In this document: one piece after another, positions 10,830 through 21,609 of the stretch | Layout: each line of letters begins with the position of its first letter | How positions within the stretch are numbered: position 1 is the stretch's first letter | Assembly (NCBI GenBank): GCA_026745465.1 | Contig: JACYXH010000802.1 | Coordinates: 1,521,501 to 1,585,500, forward strand | DNA: 64,000 bases | DNA from: Lota lota | Lineage: Eukaryota; Chordata; Actinopteri; Gadiformes; Lotidae | Direction of reading: 5' to 3' | Position numbers and translations under genes: made by a program | The notes under the pieces: generated by a model | The model's database searches: none | The model's input: the letters and a program-made list of their open reading frames with translations, nothing else | What the model was told of the DNA's origin: nothing

Positions 10830-11960
10830 AATTCAGCGCGCTATTACAGATAATCAGCTTTCATGTATGTTTGTTTGATTGCTTTACAACACAATGCAAA
10901 TTGTGCTAAACCTTTGAGTCAGAGCACGCCTCAGCTAAAGCATTTGTTTCTATCTGAAATCCATTGCAATCAATTGACCTCCGTTCCTAGAATCGTGTGA
11001 ATGAAATGATACACACAGAGCAAAGCAAAGCCAGAGTCTCTCCCCTGCCTATAATTCAGTCATTCATCATCTCGTGCTGCAGCCATCTGGCTTTATAGTT
11101 GCCACTGCTACTGCAACTACAACCAATGTTGTTTTTATGAACTGGGATTTGAATTTCCTCTGAGAAGCGGATAGCCTCACATGTGTGACACCGTGCGTGA
11201 CCTCCTCATCTCGGGTGGCATTTAACAAAAACTTGATGGATGGCCCAGAACGGACGATATTATGATGAGGCCAACATCTATTAAATGACCACTGCAACAA
11301 GGAACCCTGATAGCTGCTGATCCTGACACAGACTGTTGCCTGTATCTTTTATCACTATCTTATTTTCTCTTGTTTCTTTTATTTATTTATTTCTAGCACA
11401 CCATCATTCTCTTACTGTGGCTATGAAAACACAACATCATTTTAAAGGGATGGTCCCTAGAAAGGGCAACAATAGAAAAATAAAAACTGAGCTAGTGATG
11501 TCATTGGTCACCGAGCTGGTGATGTCACCGGACACATTTGTCCCTCCATCGGCCCTGTGTGCTTATAAGCTCTCTCTGGCCAGGGGGCTGGAATGTCCTT
11601 GAGATGCCGTGACAGCGGTGGGATGGTCAGCCCCGCCCACCCTGAAACCCCCTCCCACCCACTCTTCCTCTTCAAATACCCCGCCCCCTCTCTCACCGTT
11701 CTCCTGTCTGTCCACCCTGCCCCTTGCTGCACCAGTGTGTCTAATGCCCTCAAGGCAGGAAGCTATAGATGGCATGGTGTCATTCCATTGTAAAAATTAA
11801 ATAAAAGCGTAGCCCAGAACGGAAGGGATTATTCCACAGCAGAATGAAACTTGTCAACATTTAATTTAACAAAACAATTTAAAAAATTTGTTTTCAGGAT
11901 TTACAAGGGCCTTGTAGAGTACTTCTTTGTGGAAGGTTGAAATATATGAAGAATATATAT
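10830..11960. other. Non-repetitive stretch, nothing identified
   Basis: Mixed composition. A tandem pair 'gagctagtgatgtca' / 'gagctggtgatgtca' at 11489-11527 is the only internal structure noted. A C-rich section (11630-11735) gives Pro-rich frames without support. Confidence 0.4.
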
Positions 11961-11971
11961 ACAACATACAT

Positions 11972-12015
11972 TTATATATATATATATATAAACAGAGAGA
12001 GGAGAGAGAGAGGAG

Positions 12016-12096
<81 letters not shown>
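11972..12096. repeat. (TA)n then (GA)n compound microsatellite
   Basis: A short TATATA run (about 11972-11990) is followed by GAGAGGAG steps and about 39 GA units (12019-12096). Confidence 0.95.
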
Positions 12097-12099
<3 letters not shown>

Positions 12100-12216
12100 T
12101 GAGTGATTTCTATCTGATGCACTGTTCCAGCTTAGGAAACGCTCTGCCCTCCCTCTGGGCAGTTCAGCCTTGTCTGACTAGTCGGGGAGAGCTGTGTGTG
12201 CGTGTGCATGTTGCCG

Positions 12217-12220
<4 letters not shown>

Positions 12221-12250
<30 letters not shown>

Positions 12251-12267
12251 CGCGCTTTCGCGCGCGC

Positions 12268-12350
<83 letters not shown>

Positions 12351-12352
12351 TC
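12221..12352. repeat. (GT)n array flanking a (CG)n core
   Basis: Two GT arrays surround TACGCGCGCTTTCGCGCGCGCGCG (about 12247-12270). The run is alternating purine-pyrimidine with a CG core, the classic composition for Z-DNA. It lies about 100 bp upstream of the promoter-like region. Confidence 0.9.
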
Positions 12353-12459
12353 TTTCGGGAGGGGAGACATTGTTCCTTGACGTCACCGCCCGGCCCAGCC
12401 AGCCGCTGTAGCCACTGCTCTCAAACATGTCTTTGTTATTCTGAGGCTTCCATCTGAGA

Positions 12460-12999
12460 ACGGTGATCAGCAAAATACGGAAGCCGATAGCCGCTGCGCT
12501 CACTCGCACACCCGGGGGAAGAAGAGAGGGCGGGGCGGGGCGGACGTGTGTGTGTTTTGTCAACGAAATTGATTAAATAAATACACATTTAAACGCAATG
12601 AACGCAATTAACTCAATACACACGACACTAATATGGCGATGTGGAATAATAAATTCGCAATACGTTTTATTTATGCGATGTTTTTAATTATATAATACAA
12701 ATATATAATCGACATGTTTTGTTGTTGTCAAATGTCCCATTGTATAGCCCCTATGCATTCTCCATGTTGCCAAATATCAAGTAATATTTTGCCTAAACAT
12801 ATCTCTTTTTTTTTTAAACAATTTCCTTTAATGTATCAATATTTATGTTTGGCGATTAATACTGAAAGTATGCATAGTGCACAGCTATTACTAATAATAG
12901 GCTCTATTAGAGCAGAAGGCTCGGGGCAATTTAAAGTGAGTAAAAATAGGCTACAAGCCGTACATGTGAACTCCGGTCCAGTGTAATCGGGCGACCCGT
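12460..12999 (+). promoter_or_regulatory. Candidate promoter region of a + strand gene
   Basis: GC boxes (GGGCGGGGCGGGGCGG, 12529-12544) and a CpG cluster (12475-12545) lie upstream of the probable first exon, separated by an AT-rich stretch (12560-12960) without microsatellites. CpG density rises again at 12985-13280. No TATA box at a convincing distance. The promoter assignment depends on the exon call at 13000-13293. Confidence 0.4.
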
Positions 13000-13293
13000 C
13001 AATTGCGCCATTACAGAGTGTTGGTTTGGTCTACAGCAGCGTCGCTGGGCTCCCTCTTCAAGAAATCTGGGACACGTTTTGACACCGACCGCCAAGCATG
13101 GCTCTCTGTGGTAACTGAATAGCTAGTGTAATTTGACACTTCAACTTGCCGTGCTCTACGGTAGTTGATTCAGTCAGTCACTCACGTCGTTTTTCGGGGA
13201 TCTCGTGTCGCCTTTGTGAAGTGGAAAGGAGCACCGTAAACACGCGGGTTTTGGAGAACTAAAACGGACTGTCCCGGACGTCTGATTCACAAA
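13000..13293 (+). other. Probable non-coding first exon (5' UTR)
   Basis: This CpG-containing segment ends at TTCACAAA, followed by a strong splice donor GTAAGTT at 13294. It has stops in all frames, so if transcribed it is 5' UTR. The start is approximate; no initiator could be fixed. It holds a six-codon upstream frame at 13098-13118. The next strong acceptor and exon-like segment on this strand is at 37318, implying an intron of about 24 kb unless the weaker candidate at 14235 is used. The gene is not identified. Confidence 0.45.
13098..13118 (+). promoter_or_regulatory. Upstream open reading frame (6 codons) in the candidate 5' UTR
   Basis: ATG with A at -3 and G at +4 (a strong Kozak context) opens a six-codon frame encoding MALCGN and stops at TGA. 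If the exon is transcribed, this would be expected to reduce downstream initiation. Confidence 0.3.
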
Positions 13294-14700
13294 GTAAGTT
13301 CCGCACTTTCAATATTCTCACCTTGCCGTTGCAAAGGGGGTTATAAATATGTTCATGTGTGTGTGTTGTTCAGAATGGGTCTGCTGCCTTCCCCGCTGCT
13401 GGACACACACACGACCTGCTAACAATAGGTTGACCTACAGCATTTAATTGCACTGATTAAGTTATTTGGACACAGGGTTTTAATTTTGATATCTGTCAGA
13501 CAAAAGATCCCAATTTACGCAGCGTAATAACCAGGTTATTGGCTGTGTGTTGCGGGTTTGCGTGCGGGTCTCCAATTTAGATATGATCAAAGTAGGTATG
13601 AATACTGAACGACACCTCGCAGTGAAGATAGGCTAGACACGCATTATGACAATCAATTTACACGTTTTACATGTTTTCGCGCGTAATGGAAACCACATTT
13701 GCATATCCTCGGTAAGTCACTCGGCGATTTAGTTGAAGCTAACGTGGGAATGTATGTCAGTTAGCTCATGGGTCAGAGCAGCTTGTGGAGTCCCAATAAA
13801 GCCTATTATTATCCGCTACCTGTTGTAATACAATTAGTAAGCGCGTGTGTTTTGACTTGGCATGGTGTAGCCCAGAAGTAGACGGTTGGTAGTGCACCTA
13901 TGCGATTGGCGAGGGCTAAATCTAACTATTTGTAGTTAACGGCGCATGTTTACACAGATAACCACACACTGATGGTGTTATAGATACAGCGTTCTGCGGA
14001 GTTAAACACCCAATTTAACCTACATTAGGTTAAGGAAGAAGGTATTGCATATCGGCTGCATCGCTTTCCGTTGCAGCAACAGCGGCCGTCCTCAAATCAG
14101 TGCGGCGGGTCTAGCGAACCCTCCCAGTTAAATTCCTCCGTCTGCCTTCGAGGCCAGCCGGGGCAGAGCAGAGAGCAGCAGAGGGGGCTCCCGATGGGAG
14201 GAGGAGGAGACTGAATCTCTTTCATTATTACAGGAGAGCCTCTAGCTAACTTGAAGAGCAATCGAAGTGGAAGGAAGGAGGGAAAGCAGGTCTTTTAGGA
14301 AGGCGTAGAAGGTACCAGATCCTCATTTGGATGAATAATGGACTGCGAGCCGAGGGGTGGCTTTTGGATTATATCAGTGAATCCTAAGGCAATATGGAGC
14401 AATCGATATCATACAATCAATATAAGGCTCTGCAATCAATTACTGTTTTATATCCAGTTTGTTGAGCCTTTTTTTTCTTTTATCAGGTAATGACATCTAA
14501 TGAGATTAATTTATAAAGCAACAGGCGTCTATAGACCCTAGATCTGCTCACCATGTCTTTGAAAACAAAATAGGGTAGATACAAGCCTGTAATGAAAACA
14601 AGTTGACTAAGAATAGGTGACCACAATGAATGACGAGCCTGGTGGAGAGCATGAGCTGCAGAAACCATCTGCATTTGTTTGAAAGGGGAGTACATGCTTG
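13294..14700. other. Putative first intron, 5' part
   Basis: CpG-bearing, repeat-free DNA continues to about 14180. A weak exon candidate lies at 14235-14292: the acceptor TCTTTCATTATTACAG is reasonable but the donor (AAGCAG|GTCTTT) is poor. A purine-rich stretch lies at 14160-14210. Parts of this could be intron-1 regulatory sequence. Confidence 0.35.
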
Positions 14701-14703
14701 CCC

Positions 14704-14810
<107 letters not shown>

Positions 14811-14894
14811 GAAGGAGTTTTGTATCCTTCTGTTGTCTCTCTTGGGGCCTCTAGAGTCAGCCAGCCAGCTAGCTAGCCAGCTAGCTAGCCTGTG

Positions 14895-15850
14895 GGACTA
14901 GACAGGAGGGTGTCTGATTCACTAAGCAGGCTCACACAGTGTCTTGCTCCCTCTGTTCAGCCAGGGAAAAAGCAGAGAGAGCTCTCCACTGACACACATG
15001 TGGGGGCTGAACGAGGTGCAGAGAACACACAGCAGCTGGGTCACGCACAGACACAGATTTTTGTGGAGCAATCAAACAGAGAAATTTGAGAGGTGAGACA
15101 AGAGGGGAGGAAGAGAGTTTACTAGGTACTGTCTGGTACTGATAGAGTGTGACTAGCTGATATCGGTTTCATGACAGGTGGCTCTTTCTTTAGCACTTTT
15201 TTCCTGCCCTATGGCGGCTGCAGGAAGACAGTGGAACGCAGAGTAGCACAGAACAACTGATGTTTGAAGCAACGGCAAACTCGTGCTCTTTCTGTCTCTG
15301 TCTTACGGTCTGCTCTCGCTTTCTCAGTCTCACCCCCCTCCTCTCTTTGCCCTTATCTATTTTTCTATGAAGAACATATTGGTTTCAAGCCTTCAAAGAT
15401 TGTATTCATACACATAACCTGTTTTTTTAGGACAAGGTGTGAAAGTGAAATGCATTAACACATTCATTCTAAGAATTTGCACCTTTCACAATGCCAGACA
15501 TGGATGCATTCACTTAAAAAAGGGCTAGAAGGCATACAAAAGCACCTCGTTACATGTAGGCCGACATTTGTTTTTCAGTAATACATCTGACATGTTTTCA
15601 AATCCGGTTTTGGTGCTCACACACTCAAGCATGTAAAGAAAGGAAGTTCCACCGTTCCACTCAGTATACATCCTCTCATTCACACACCGTGAATGCCCGC
15701 TAGGCATTTACAACCTGGCAAACACTAATCAATGTTTTGATAAGCTGTAGACGTTTCCCTGCCTTAACGGTTGCTGTGTTGTGGAGCGCTAGTCAGGTTG
15801 TGTGCTTCGACGTTGGTTCTTTGAGGCTGCTGTACCGCAACCGTCAGCCC
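14895..15850. other. Non-repetitive stretch, nothing identified
   Basis: Mixed composition with no splice pair or transposon ends that I can defend. Confidence 0.4.
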
Positions 15851-15853
15851 AAA

Positions 15854-15898
15854 CCCCGCCATCACAAACCCCGCCATCACCTACCCCGCCATCACCTA
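15854..15898. repeat. 15-bp tandem repeat, three copies
   Basis: The unit CCCCGCCATCACCTA is repeated three times, with AAA replacing CTA in the first copy. Confidence 0.85.
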
Positions 15899-15991
15899 CC
15901 CCTCCTTACTACTGGCCCGAGCAGAAGCCAATCTGTTTGCTTCAGTCTATTTCTGTCTTCTCTGTCTCTTTCTTGTGTCCCTGTCCCTGTG

Positions 15992-16020
15992 TAAATAAAT
16001 AAATAAATAAATAAATAAAA
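15992..16020. repeat. (TAAA)n tetranucleotide repeat
   Basis: About seven TAAA units. The following 760 bp (16021-16787) is AT-rich single-copy-looking DNA with nothing identified. Confidence 0.95.
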
Positions 16021-16787
16021 GAAAGCAGTTATGTCAGGTGACTGTTTTTATTGTTCAGGTCACAATAATTACATACATTAATAATTGATGTTAATAACTG
16101 CTGATGAACTGATAATAACTGATAATCCTGTATCGAGGTCTAAGGCAGAAGAGTGGAAAAACTAAAATATGCTGTAATTATACAGTTTATTTTTTTAAGT
16201 CTCACTCCGTAAACCTGAGATTGTTAATTACAATGCAGTTGTTTTTTGTGTAACCAATTTGTTTTGTCTATTAACGGAACAACGGTCAACAAATGCCAAA
16301 TGTTGTATGCAGTGTCTTTTTACAGTTAGTAACATTCATGGGCGATTAAGGATGCTCTTGGATAAACAACATTTCTGGCTTCCACTCCCCCCCACCCACC
16401 ATAACTTAGTTAAGGCAAATATTTGGCCATTGTCAACTTTAACTCTACTAATTGCTGTACTCCCTGCTTGATCTCTAACTGAGCCGGTCTGGTCTATGAT
16501 GTGCACCTCTTCACAGTTTAACTGGTTCTTGAGCAATATTTACTTTGGAGTGTATAGTCTCAATACTTGTCTTTTACTGTGGCTAGCGACATGGCAGGGC
16601 CTATAGCCTAACTGTTAAGAATGGTCTAACGACCAACTTCTCCCCGTTTGACTGGAGTTTTGCCTTTTGGGGGGAGTGTGGTTAACCTATGACCGTGTGG
16701 GAGCTTTGGTAACTACCCCTTCAAGTCACATGGTTTGCATAGAAGTGTCCTATCAAAACGTGTTCGTTTTACTCATCATTTTGAGGG

Positions 16788-16912
16788 CCCGCTAGTCTAA
16801 CGGTCAGGGTCTTTGACTCCAAGGCTGAAAGGTTCAGGGTTTGATTCCCCAATGTCGGTGGTCTAACTTGTAGCATCCTTGAGCAAGACGTTGCTTTGGT
16901 GATAAGTGTCTA
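16788..16912 (+). mobile_element. tRNA-derived SINE (family 1), 5' part
   Basis: GCTAGTCTAACGGTCAGGG (A-box region), TTCAGGGTTTGATTCCCC (B-box region) and GTAGCATCCTTGAGCAAGACG occur in family order. The tail is missing or degraded after about 16912. Confidence 0.7.
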
Positions 16913-17159
16913 TATGAGTATGTAGTCGTAAATAGTCCAATATAAACATGGAAGGAGAGAGCGAGCAGAACAGACTCCAGGCTGGCCCTCATGCATGTTT
17001 GATTTGATGCTGTCGGAGAGATGAGTGCAGTAGTTGTCACAATGCGTCCTGTCCCTCCCTCCTCCTCTGTACGCGGGGGCTGCTTGAATCATAAATGACA
17101 CCCAGTCTCGCCAGAGTCCCCACAAGGGGAACAGTTCTACCTAGCCATCCATCTCGTTC

Positions 17160-17493
17160 TATCCCTCCATCCATGTCCATCTATCCATCCATCCAACTTG
17201 TTCTATCATCCATGTACAACTGTCAAATTTTGTGTTCTTTTAACTGCTGATGAAATACTGTGTGTGTGTGTAACGCTGGTGAGAGAGAGAGAGAGGGAGA
17301 AAGTGGGGTAGAGGTAGAGAGAGAACTTGAGAAGGGGAGAGATGGAGACGGATAGTATGTTTCTGTGAATGAGTGTCATTGGCGTGTGTCTGTTTGGCTT
17401 GTAAATCCTGTTTAAGCTAAGCAAACTCATCGTCCTCATCCTCAAACAAACTGTCTCTGTGTATGTGTGTGTGTTGTGCTGTTGCGTTTTCCC

Positions 17494-17500
<7 letters not shown>
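17160..17500. other. ATCC-rich and GA-rich degenerate sequence
   Basis: Short CCATCCAT/CTATCCATC steps (17148-17195), then GAGAGA-rich sequence (17280-17345). No gene seen. Confidence 0.5.
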
Positions 17501-17683
<183 letters not shown>

Positions 17684-17794
17684 TATCTGTACAGTTAATA
17701 ATTCCTCTTCTCTCTCTTCATGCTGGGGTCAGCGGATTTATGATTTCATGTTACGTTTTGTAGCTCCAACTGTCTTGCAATGCAGTTGCAATGC

Positions 17795-17965
17795 ATGACC
17801 TTAAAGTGTGGCAGACTCCCCTCTGAAAGATACTGGGTTTGATTCCCAGTAATCCTTTCCCCAACATGTAGGCATCCTTGAGCAATAGGTCTCCCAAAGT
17901 CAATCACAACTTAAGTACATCTATCTGATGTTCACTTTAAGTGGTTTTGGATAAAACACATAGGC
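17795..17965 (+). mobile_element. tRNA-derived SINE (family 1), diverged
   Basis: B-box-like GATACTGGGTTTGATTCCCA, GTAGGCATCCTTGAGCAATAGG, 'acatctatctgatgttcact' and the tail GGTTTTGGATAAAACACATAG occur in family order. The A-box end is eroded. Confidence 0.7.
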
Positions 17966-18396
17966 TAAAGAGGTAATAGTAATGGTCTCTTGGGCCCATC
18001 CAACTGTCGGTTTCTTGGCCTGTGTGTGTTTTGAGGCTCTGTGACACAGTGTTTGCATAGTGCCTGAGTTCCTTGCCAGATACTTCCTACTCCCTACCCT
18101 TTGCCCAACATAGAACTGAGTCTGTCTGCGCTCAGAGTTTGAATTAGTAACTTCCTGCCTCTAATGATTTGTATTATTTTACGGCAACAAATAAATCCTC
18201 ATAAAAAAAGTTGAAACTTCTCTGAGTACAGGGGAAATTACACTAAAACTTAAAGAAGAAGAAAAACCGCTGTGTTGCAATATCTTGCAAGCGGGCGGCA
18301 GACTCGGTGGCAGATTGTGAGTAAACGCTTGGCCTTTTACAAAGCCAATAATGAATCTTAATAAACATAATAAACCACATGCTCTGTTGATAGCGC

Positions 18397-18438
<42 letters not shown>
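18397..18438. repeat. (GT)n microsatellite
   Basis: About 19 GT units. Confidence 0.97.
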
Positions 18439-18440
<2 letters not shown>

Positions 18441-18689
18441 GGTGAACACACTCTTGCCCAGTCTGTGCTTTATTCCCCTGGTTTACGGTATGTGTGTCCT
18501 GATTTAAGATTATTTCTCGCAGTGATAGTGTGAGAGATGGAGAGTGATTGTGGAGACACTCCATGAAGAAACTGGACAACGTAAATTACATAGGATTTAC
18601 TAACACAAGGACAAGCCACAGCATTTATTTAGTCTGCTCCGAGCAGTGGAGCAGGCATTGTGTAATCTACATTATGGACAGGAACAGGG

Positions 18690-18817
18690 TCCTGTAGTGA
18701 CTAGGGTGTTCGACAAGGCTATAGGTTCATGGTTTGAACCCCATCGTCCACAGTCCACTTTAAGCGTTGTCCGCAGGCATCCTTGAGTGAAATGCCGAAC
18801 CCCTACCTGCTCTACAA
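18690..18817 (+). mobile_element. tRNA-derived SINE (family 1), 5' half, interrupted
   Basis: It carries the A-box region GTGACTAGGGTGTTCGAC, the B-box region TCATGGTTTGAACCCCATCG and GCAGGCATCCTTGAGTGAAATGCC through CCCTACCTGCTCTA. The matching 3' tail resumes at 19294 after the inserted MITE. Confidence 0.75.
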
Positions 18818-19293
18818 GGGGTCATTCAGACCAAATCAGGCGTTGCGGTGAAAACACCAGTTCAACCATTCATTTGAATGGGAGTAGTGCATTTAAGCTG
18901 GGGCGGTGGGGGCCGCAGGGGTTGGTGGAAAAAAACGCAGCAGCCTGCAGCCAAAAGTCTAAAACTAATCAACTTTTGGAGAAACGCAACCCGACGTCAC
19001 GTTGCGGTGGCCAATCACGTAAGCCGGTGACCAGACCGAAAGACGCCCACCGGAAGAAGAACCTTGTTTATGGAAAATGCAATGGAGATTGACCGCTGCC
19101 TTGTTGGCCTTCCTGTACAACCCTGCCATGAGGGAGTGGTTCAAGTCCACCACATGACGTCACACAAACGGGCCACGAAGTGACACTCCCACATCGCCGC
19201 AGCAGTCTGCGCTAATTGCCGCAGCAGTCTGCGCTAATTGCCGCAGCAGTCTGCGCTAATTGCCGCAACGCCGGATTTGTTCTGAATCAGGCC
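18818..19293. mobile_element. MITE with ~31-bp inverted ends (PIF/Harbinger-like) nested in a SINE
   Basis: The two ends match at about 26 of 31 positions when inverted; the inner 10 bases (GGCGTTGCGG) are identical. The flanking trinucleotides are CAA (left) and TAA (right), close to the TWA duplication typical of PIF/Harbinger elements, with one change. The element is about 476 bp, richer in CpG than its surroundings, and shows no transposase. It contains a triplicated 22-bp unit next to the right end. The family call is inferential. Confidence 0.55.
19196..19261. repeat. 22-bp tandem repeat, three identical copies, in the MITE
   Basis: The unit is GCCGCAGCAGTCTGCGCTAATT (22 bp, listed by its first 20 bases GCCGCAGCAGTCTGCGCTAA). 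Three perfect copies abut the right inverted end, whose GCCGCAACG start resembles a fourth partial unit. Confidence 0.95.
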
Positions 19294-19345
19294 TAACGAT
19301 GATGTACTGTATTCGATTGGATTCACTTTGGATAAAAGCGACAAA
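19294..19345 (+). mobile_element. tRNA-derived SINE (family 1), 3' tail of the interrupted copy
   Basis: GTACTGTATTCGATTGGATT then CACTTTGGATAAAAGCGACA matches the end of this SINE family and continues the copy broken at 18817. A short (TAA)n follows. Confidence 0.75.
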
Positions 19346-19349
19346 TTAA

Positions 19350-20835
19350 TAATAATAAACTGTGTACTACCATCTTTACTTTGCGTCGGAGGAGACTATG
19401 TTACAGAAGGTTAAGTGGCAGCTGATTTTGTTGTGTAGTTTGGTTAACAAATCATATTGGACATCTGTAGAATATAATGTGTTTTGTGAATGGGGGGTTT
19501 GTTGTCTTGGAGGGACTGACTTGATGTAAATGATGCAGATTGTGTTTTTTGTGTCTGAATAGGGGCGGTTCCCCGGCTTACTGCCTCCAAATGAGCATTG
19601 GCATTGAATTAGTGTACCTATCCGTTCTACTCTTTTCCTGATCGTATTTGACTTTTGGTCCATAAACATGTGGGCTGGCTCTTGTTATTGGATGGGTGTG
19701 GGTGTGTAATATGTTGGTGTCAAGTGTGGTTTGAGGGCCAAGTTACCCTCCATCGCCTATTTCTGAAACTAGCAGTTGGGCCAGGTTGGTTTCATTTCCC
19801 TGGCTGTGCAGTGCAGATAAAGATGCACACTGTAAACCTAACCGTAGCTATGGCGACTGCACATCAATACTCTGATCTTTCTTCCTTTGTTTTTTATTTC
19901 TTGTTTTCTTTCTTGTTTTTGTTTGTATATTTCTTTCGTTCCTTCTATAATCTCATTATTTTATATGTGAACGGCAAAGAAACAAACATACAAAACACAG
20001 AAATATTGCCGCAGCATAGTCTACACCATTCCACCAGGTAACCTAGAATCTGTTCTTGTTGTTTACCCTCCTTGGTCCTATTAGAGGAGGTGTTTGGTGT
20101 ATGTATCACTTGTTTATTTTCCACCAATTCTCCTTCTAATACCACGATACATTGTGCTAGTGGAGCGACGGCAGGAGATGGAAGTCGTCGTTTATCATAT
20201 CGGTAATGAGAGAGCGCTAATGGTGTGTATTCCGGAGACAGCCATGATACACTGCATGGCGCTTGCCAGGGATTAGCCTCTGAACAAAGTCTGTCATTGT
20301 CTTCCCCGTGCTCTTTAATTATCTGGCAAACATATTATTGGCAAAAATCAGCATGGTGTCCGTGTTGTTATCATTTCAGATAACGCTGGGGAGAGAGCGT
20401 TCGTATTGAAAACACTTCAACCGGAGCAAAGAAAATACCCCCCCGACATAATGATTTTAGAGCACTCAGAGTAAGAAATTGGTAACGTTTCTACAGGGGG
20501 GATCGCTATGAACCTTGGGTTGTTTGTCATGATGCTAAGACCAAACCACCGTCTTACCAACTGTCAATTACATGCTAACAGCTAATGGTGGCCATTCGGT
20601 TCTCTGCCACACATGTTGGTTGATATCTAGGCTCTATTGATAATATTGAAGATTCAAGCAAAGGGGGATAACCAATATTATATTATATGATATGTCCACG
20701 TATCATTGGATGGATCGCTGCCTCTTGAATGGATCGCTGCCTCTTGAGGCAGTGGCTCAGAACTGTCCTTCTTGCGTCTTGCATCTCCTCCTCCACTATA
20801 CGGAGGAGTTGTTCGAAGTGTGGTTCAGAATAAAA
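19350..20835. other. Repeat-poor stretch with possible regulatory block
   Basis: About 1.5 kb without arrays. The part at 20150-20420 has SOX-like GAACAAAG (20282-20289), homeodomain-like TTTAATTATC (20314-20323) and GATA-like CAGATAACG, in balanced composition; a conserved non-coding element is possible but unproven. A short direct repeat (GGATCGCTGCCTCTTGA) occurs twice at 20711-20748. Confidence 0.3.
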
Positions 20836-20837
20836 GC

Positions 20838-20875
20838 TGTGTGTGTGTGTGTGTGTGTGTGGGGGGGGGGGGGGG
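20838..20875. repeat. (GT)n joined to poly(G)
   Basis: About 11 GT units run directly into 15 G, the same junction type as at 23018-23154. Confidence 0.95.
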
Positions 20876-20884
20876 TTTAAACAG

Positions 20885-21480
20885 CGATGGGTTGGGTGAC
20901 ACAGTAACAGCAGCAGTTATATGTTTGAGTGGAAGTCGGATGTTAGTTGTGTGTACGGTGGTGGCGACACGGGATCTGTTAATGACAGGAGTCTGTTCTT
21001 GTATCTGTCCCCCCCTCTACCCATCCCCACCCAGCTTGTAATTTGTCGCTGACCTGTCTCACTCAATATCAAATCAGTGTAATTGTATTACAAGGCAAGA
21101 GGCGTGGCCCCAATCAGGCCCTCCACCCTCCATGACCCAAGCTGTGTGTGTGTGTGTGTGTGTGTGTGTTGCTTCTGCAGAATCCTGCATGTGCCATGCA
21201 GCGTGCATGAGAGAGAGACAGAGAGACTTGGGGTGAGTTCCTGCCCTCATTTTCTCAGGAATTCCTTTGTTTTTGGAAGGCAGAGAGGGAGAAACTGAAT
21301 CTGTGTGTAGCCTCGGGGCCTCGGGGGCCCGTGCTCCTGCAGAGCTCTCCCCACACGTCTCTTCTTCTGCCGCCAAAACCCCGGCGCCTTTAAAGGACGG
21401 CTCCGCTTTCAAAGCTGGGATCATCGGCCAAGGTGTTTTTCACCTTCCACTGAACAAAAAAGAACAATAAAATAGACCCT
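20885..21480. other. Mixed stretch with a short GT array
   Basis: A (GT)n run of about 13 units at 21143-21169. The rest, including a GC-richer part at 21310-21420, shows open frames without recognisable content. Confidence 0.5.
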
Positions 21481-21484
21481 TAAA

Positions 21485-21605
21485 AATGACCCTTAAAGAA
21501 ACAACCAAGTTATGCTGACCTTTTGACAATAGCAAACTTTGACTAAGTCAGAGTTTGCTATTGTCAAATGGTCAGCATAACTTGGTCGTTTCTTTAAGAG
21601 TCATT
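21485..21605. repeat. Near-perfect 59-bp inverted repeat (hairpin, 3-nt loop)
   Basis: The left arm (21485-21543) and right arm (21547-21605) are complementary at 55 of 59 positions, separated only by TAA. The centre is ACTTTGACTAAGTCAGAGTT. The arms carry no microsatellite. It may be a foldback MITE, a palindromic duplication or a hairpin RNA precursor. No convincing target-site duplication was found, so the class is left open. Confidence 0.9.
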
Positions 21606-21609
21606 CTGT

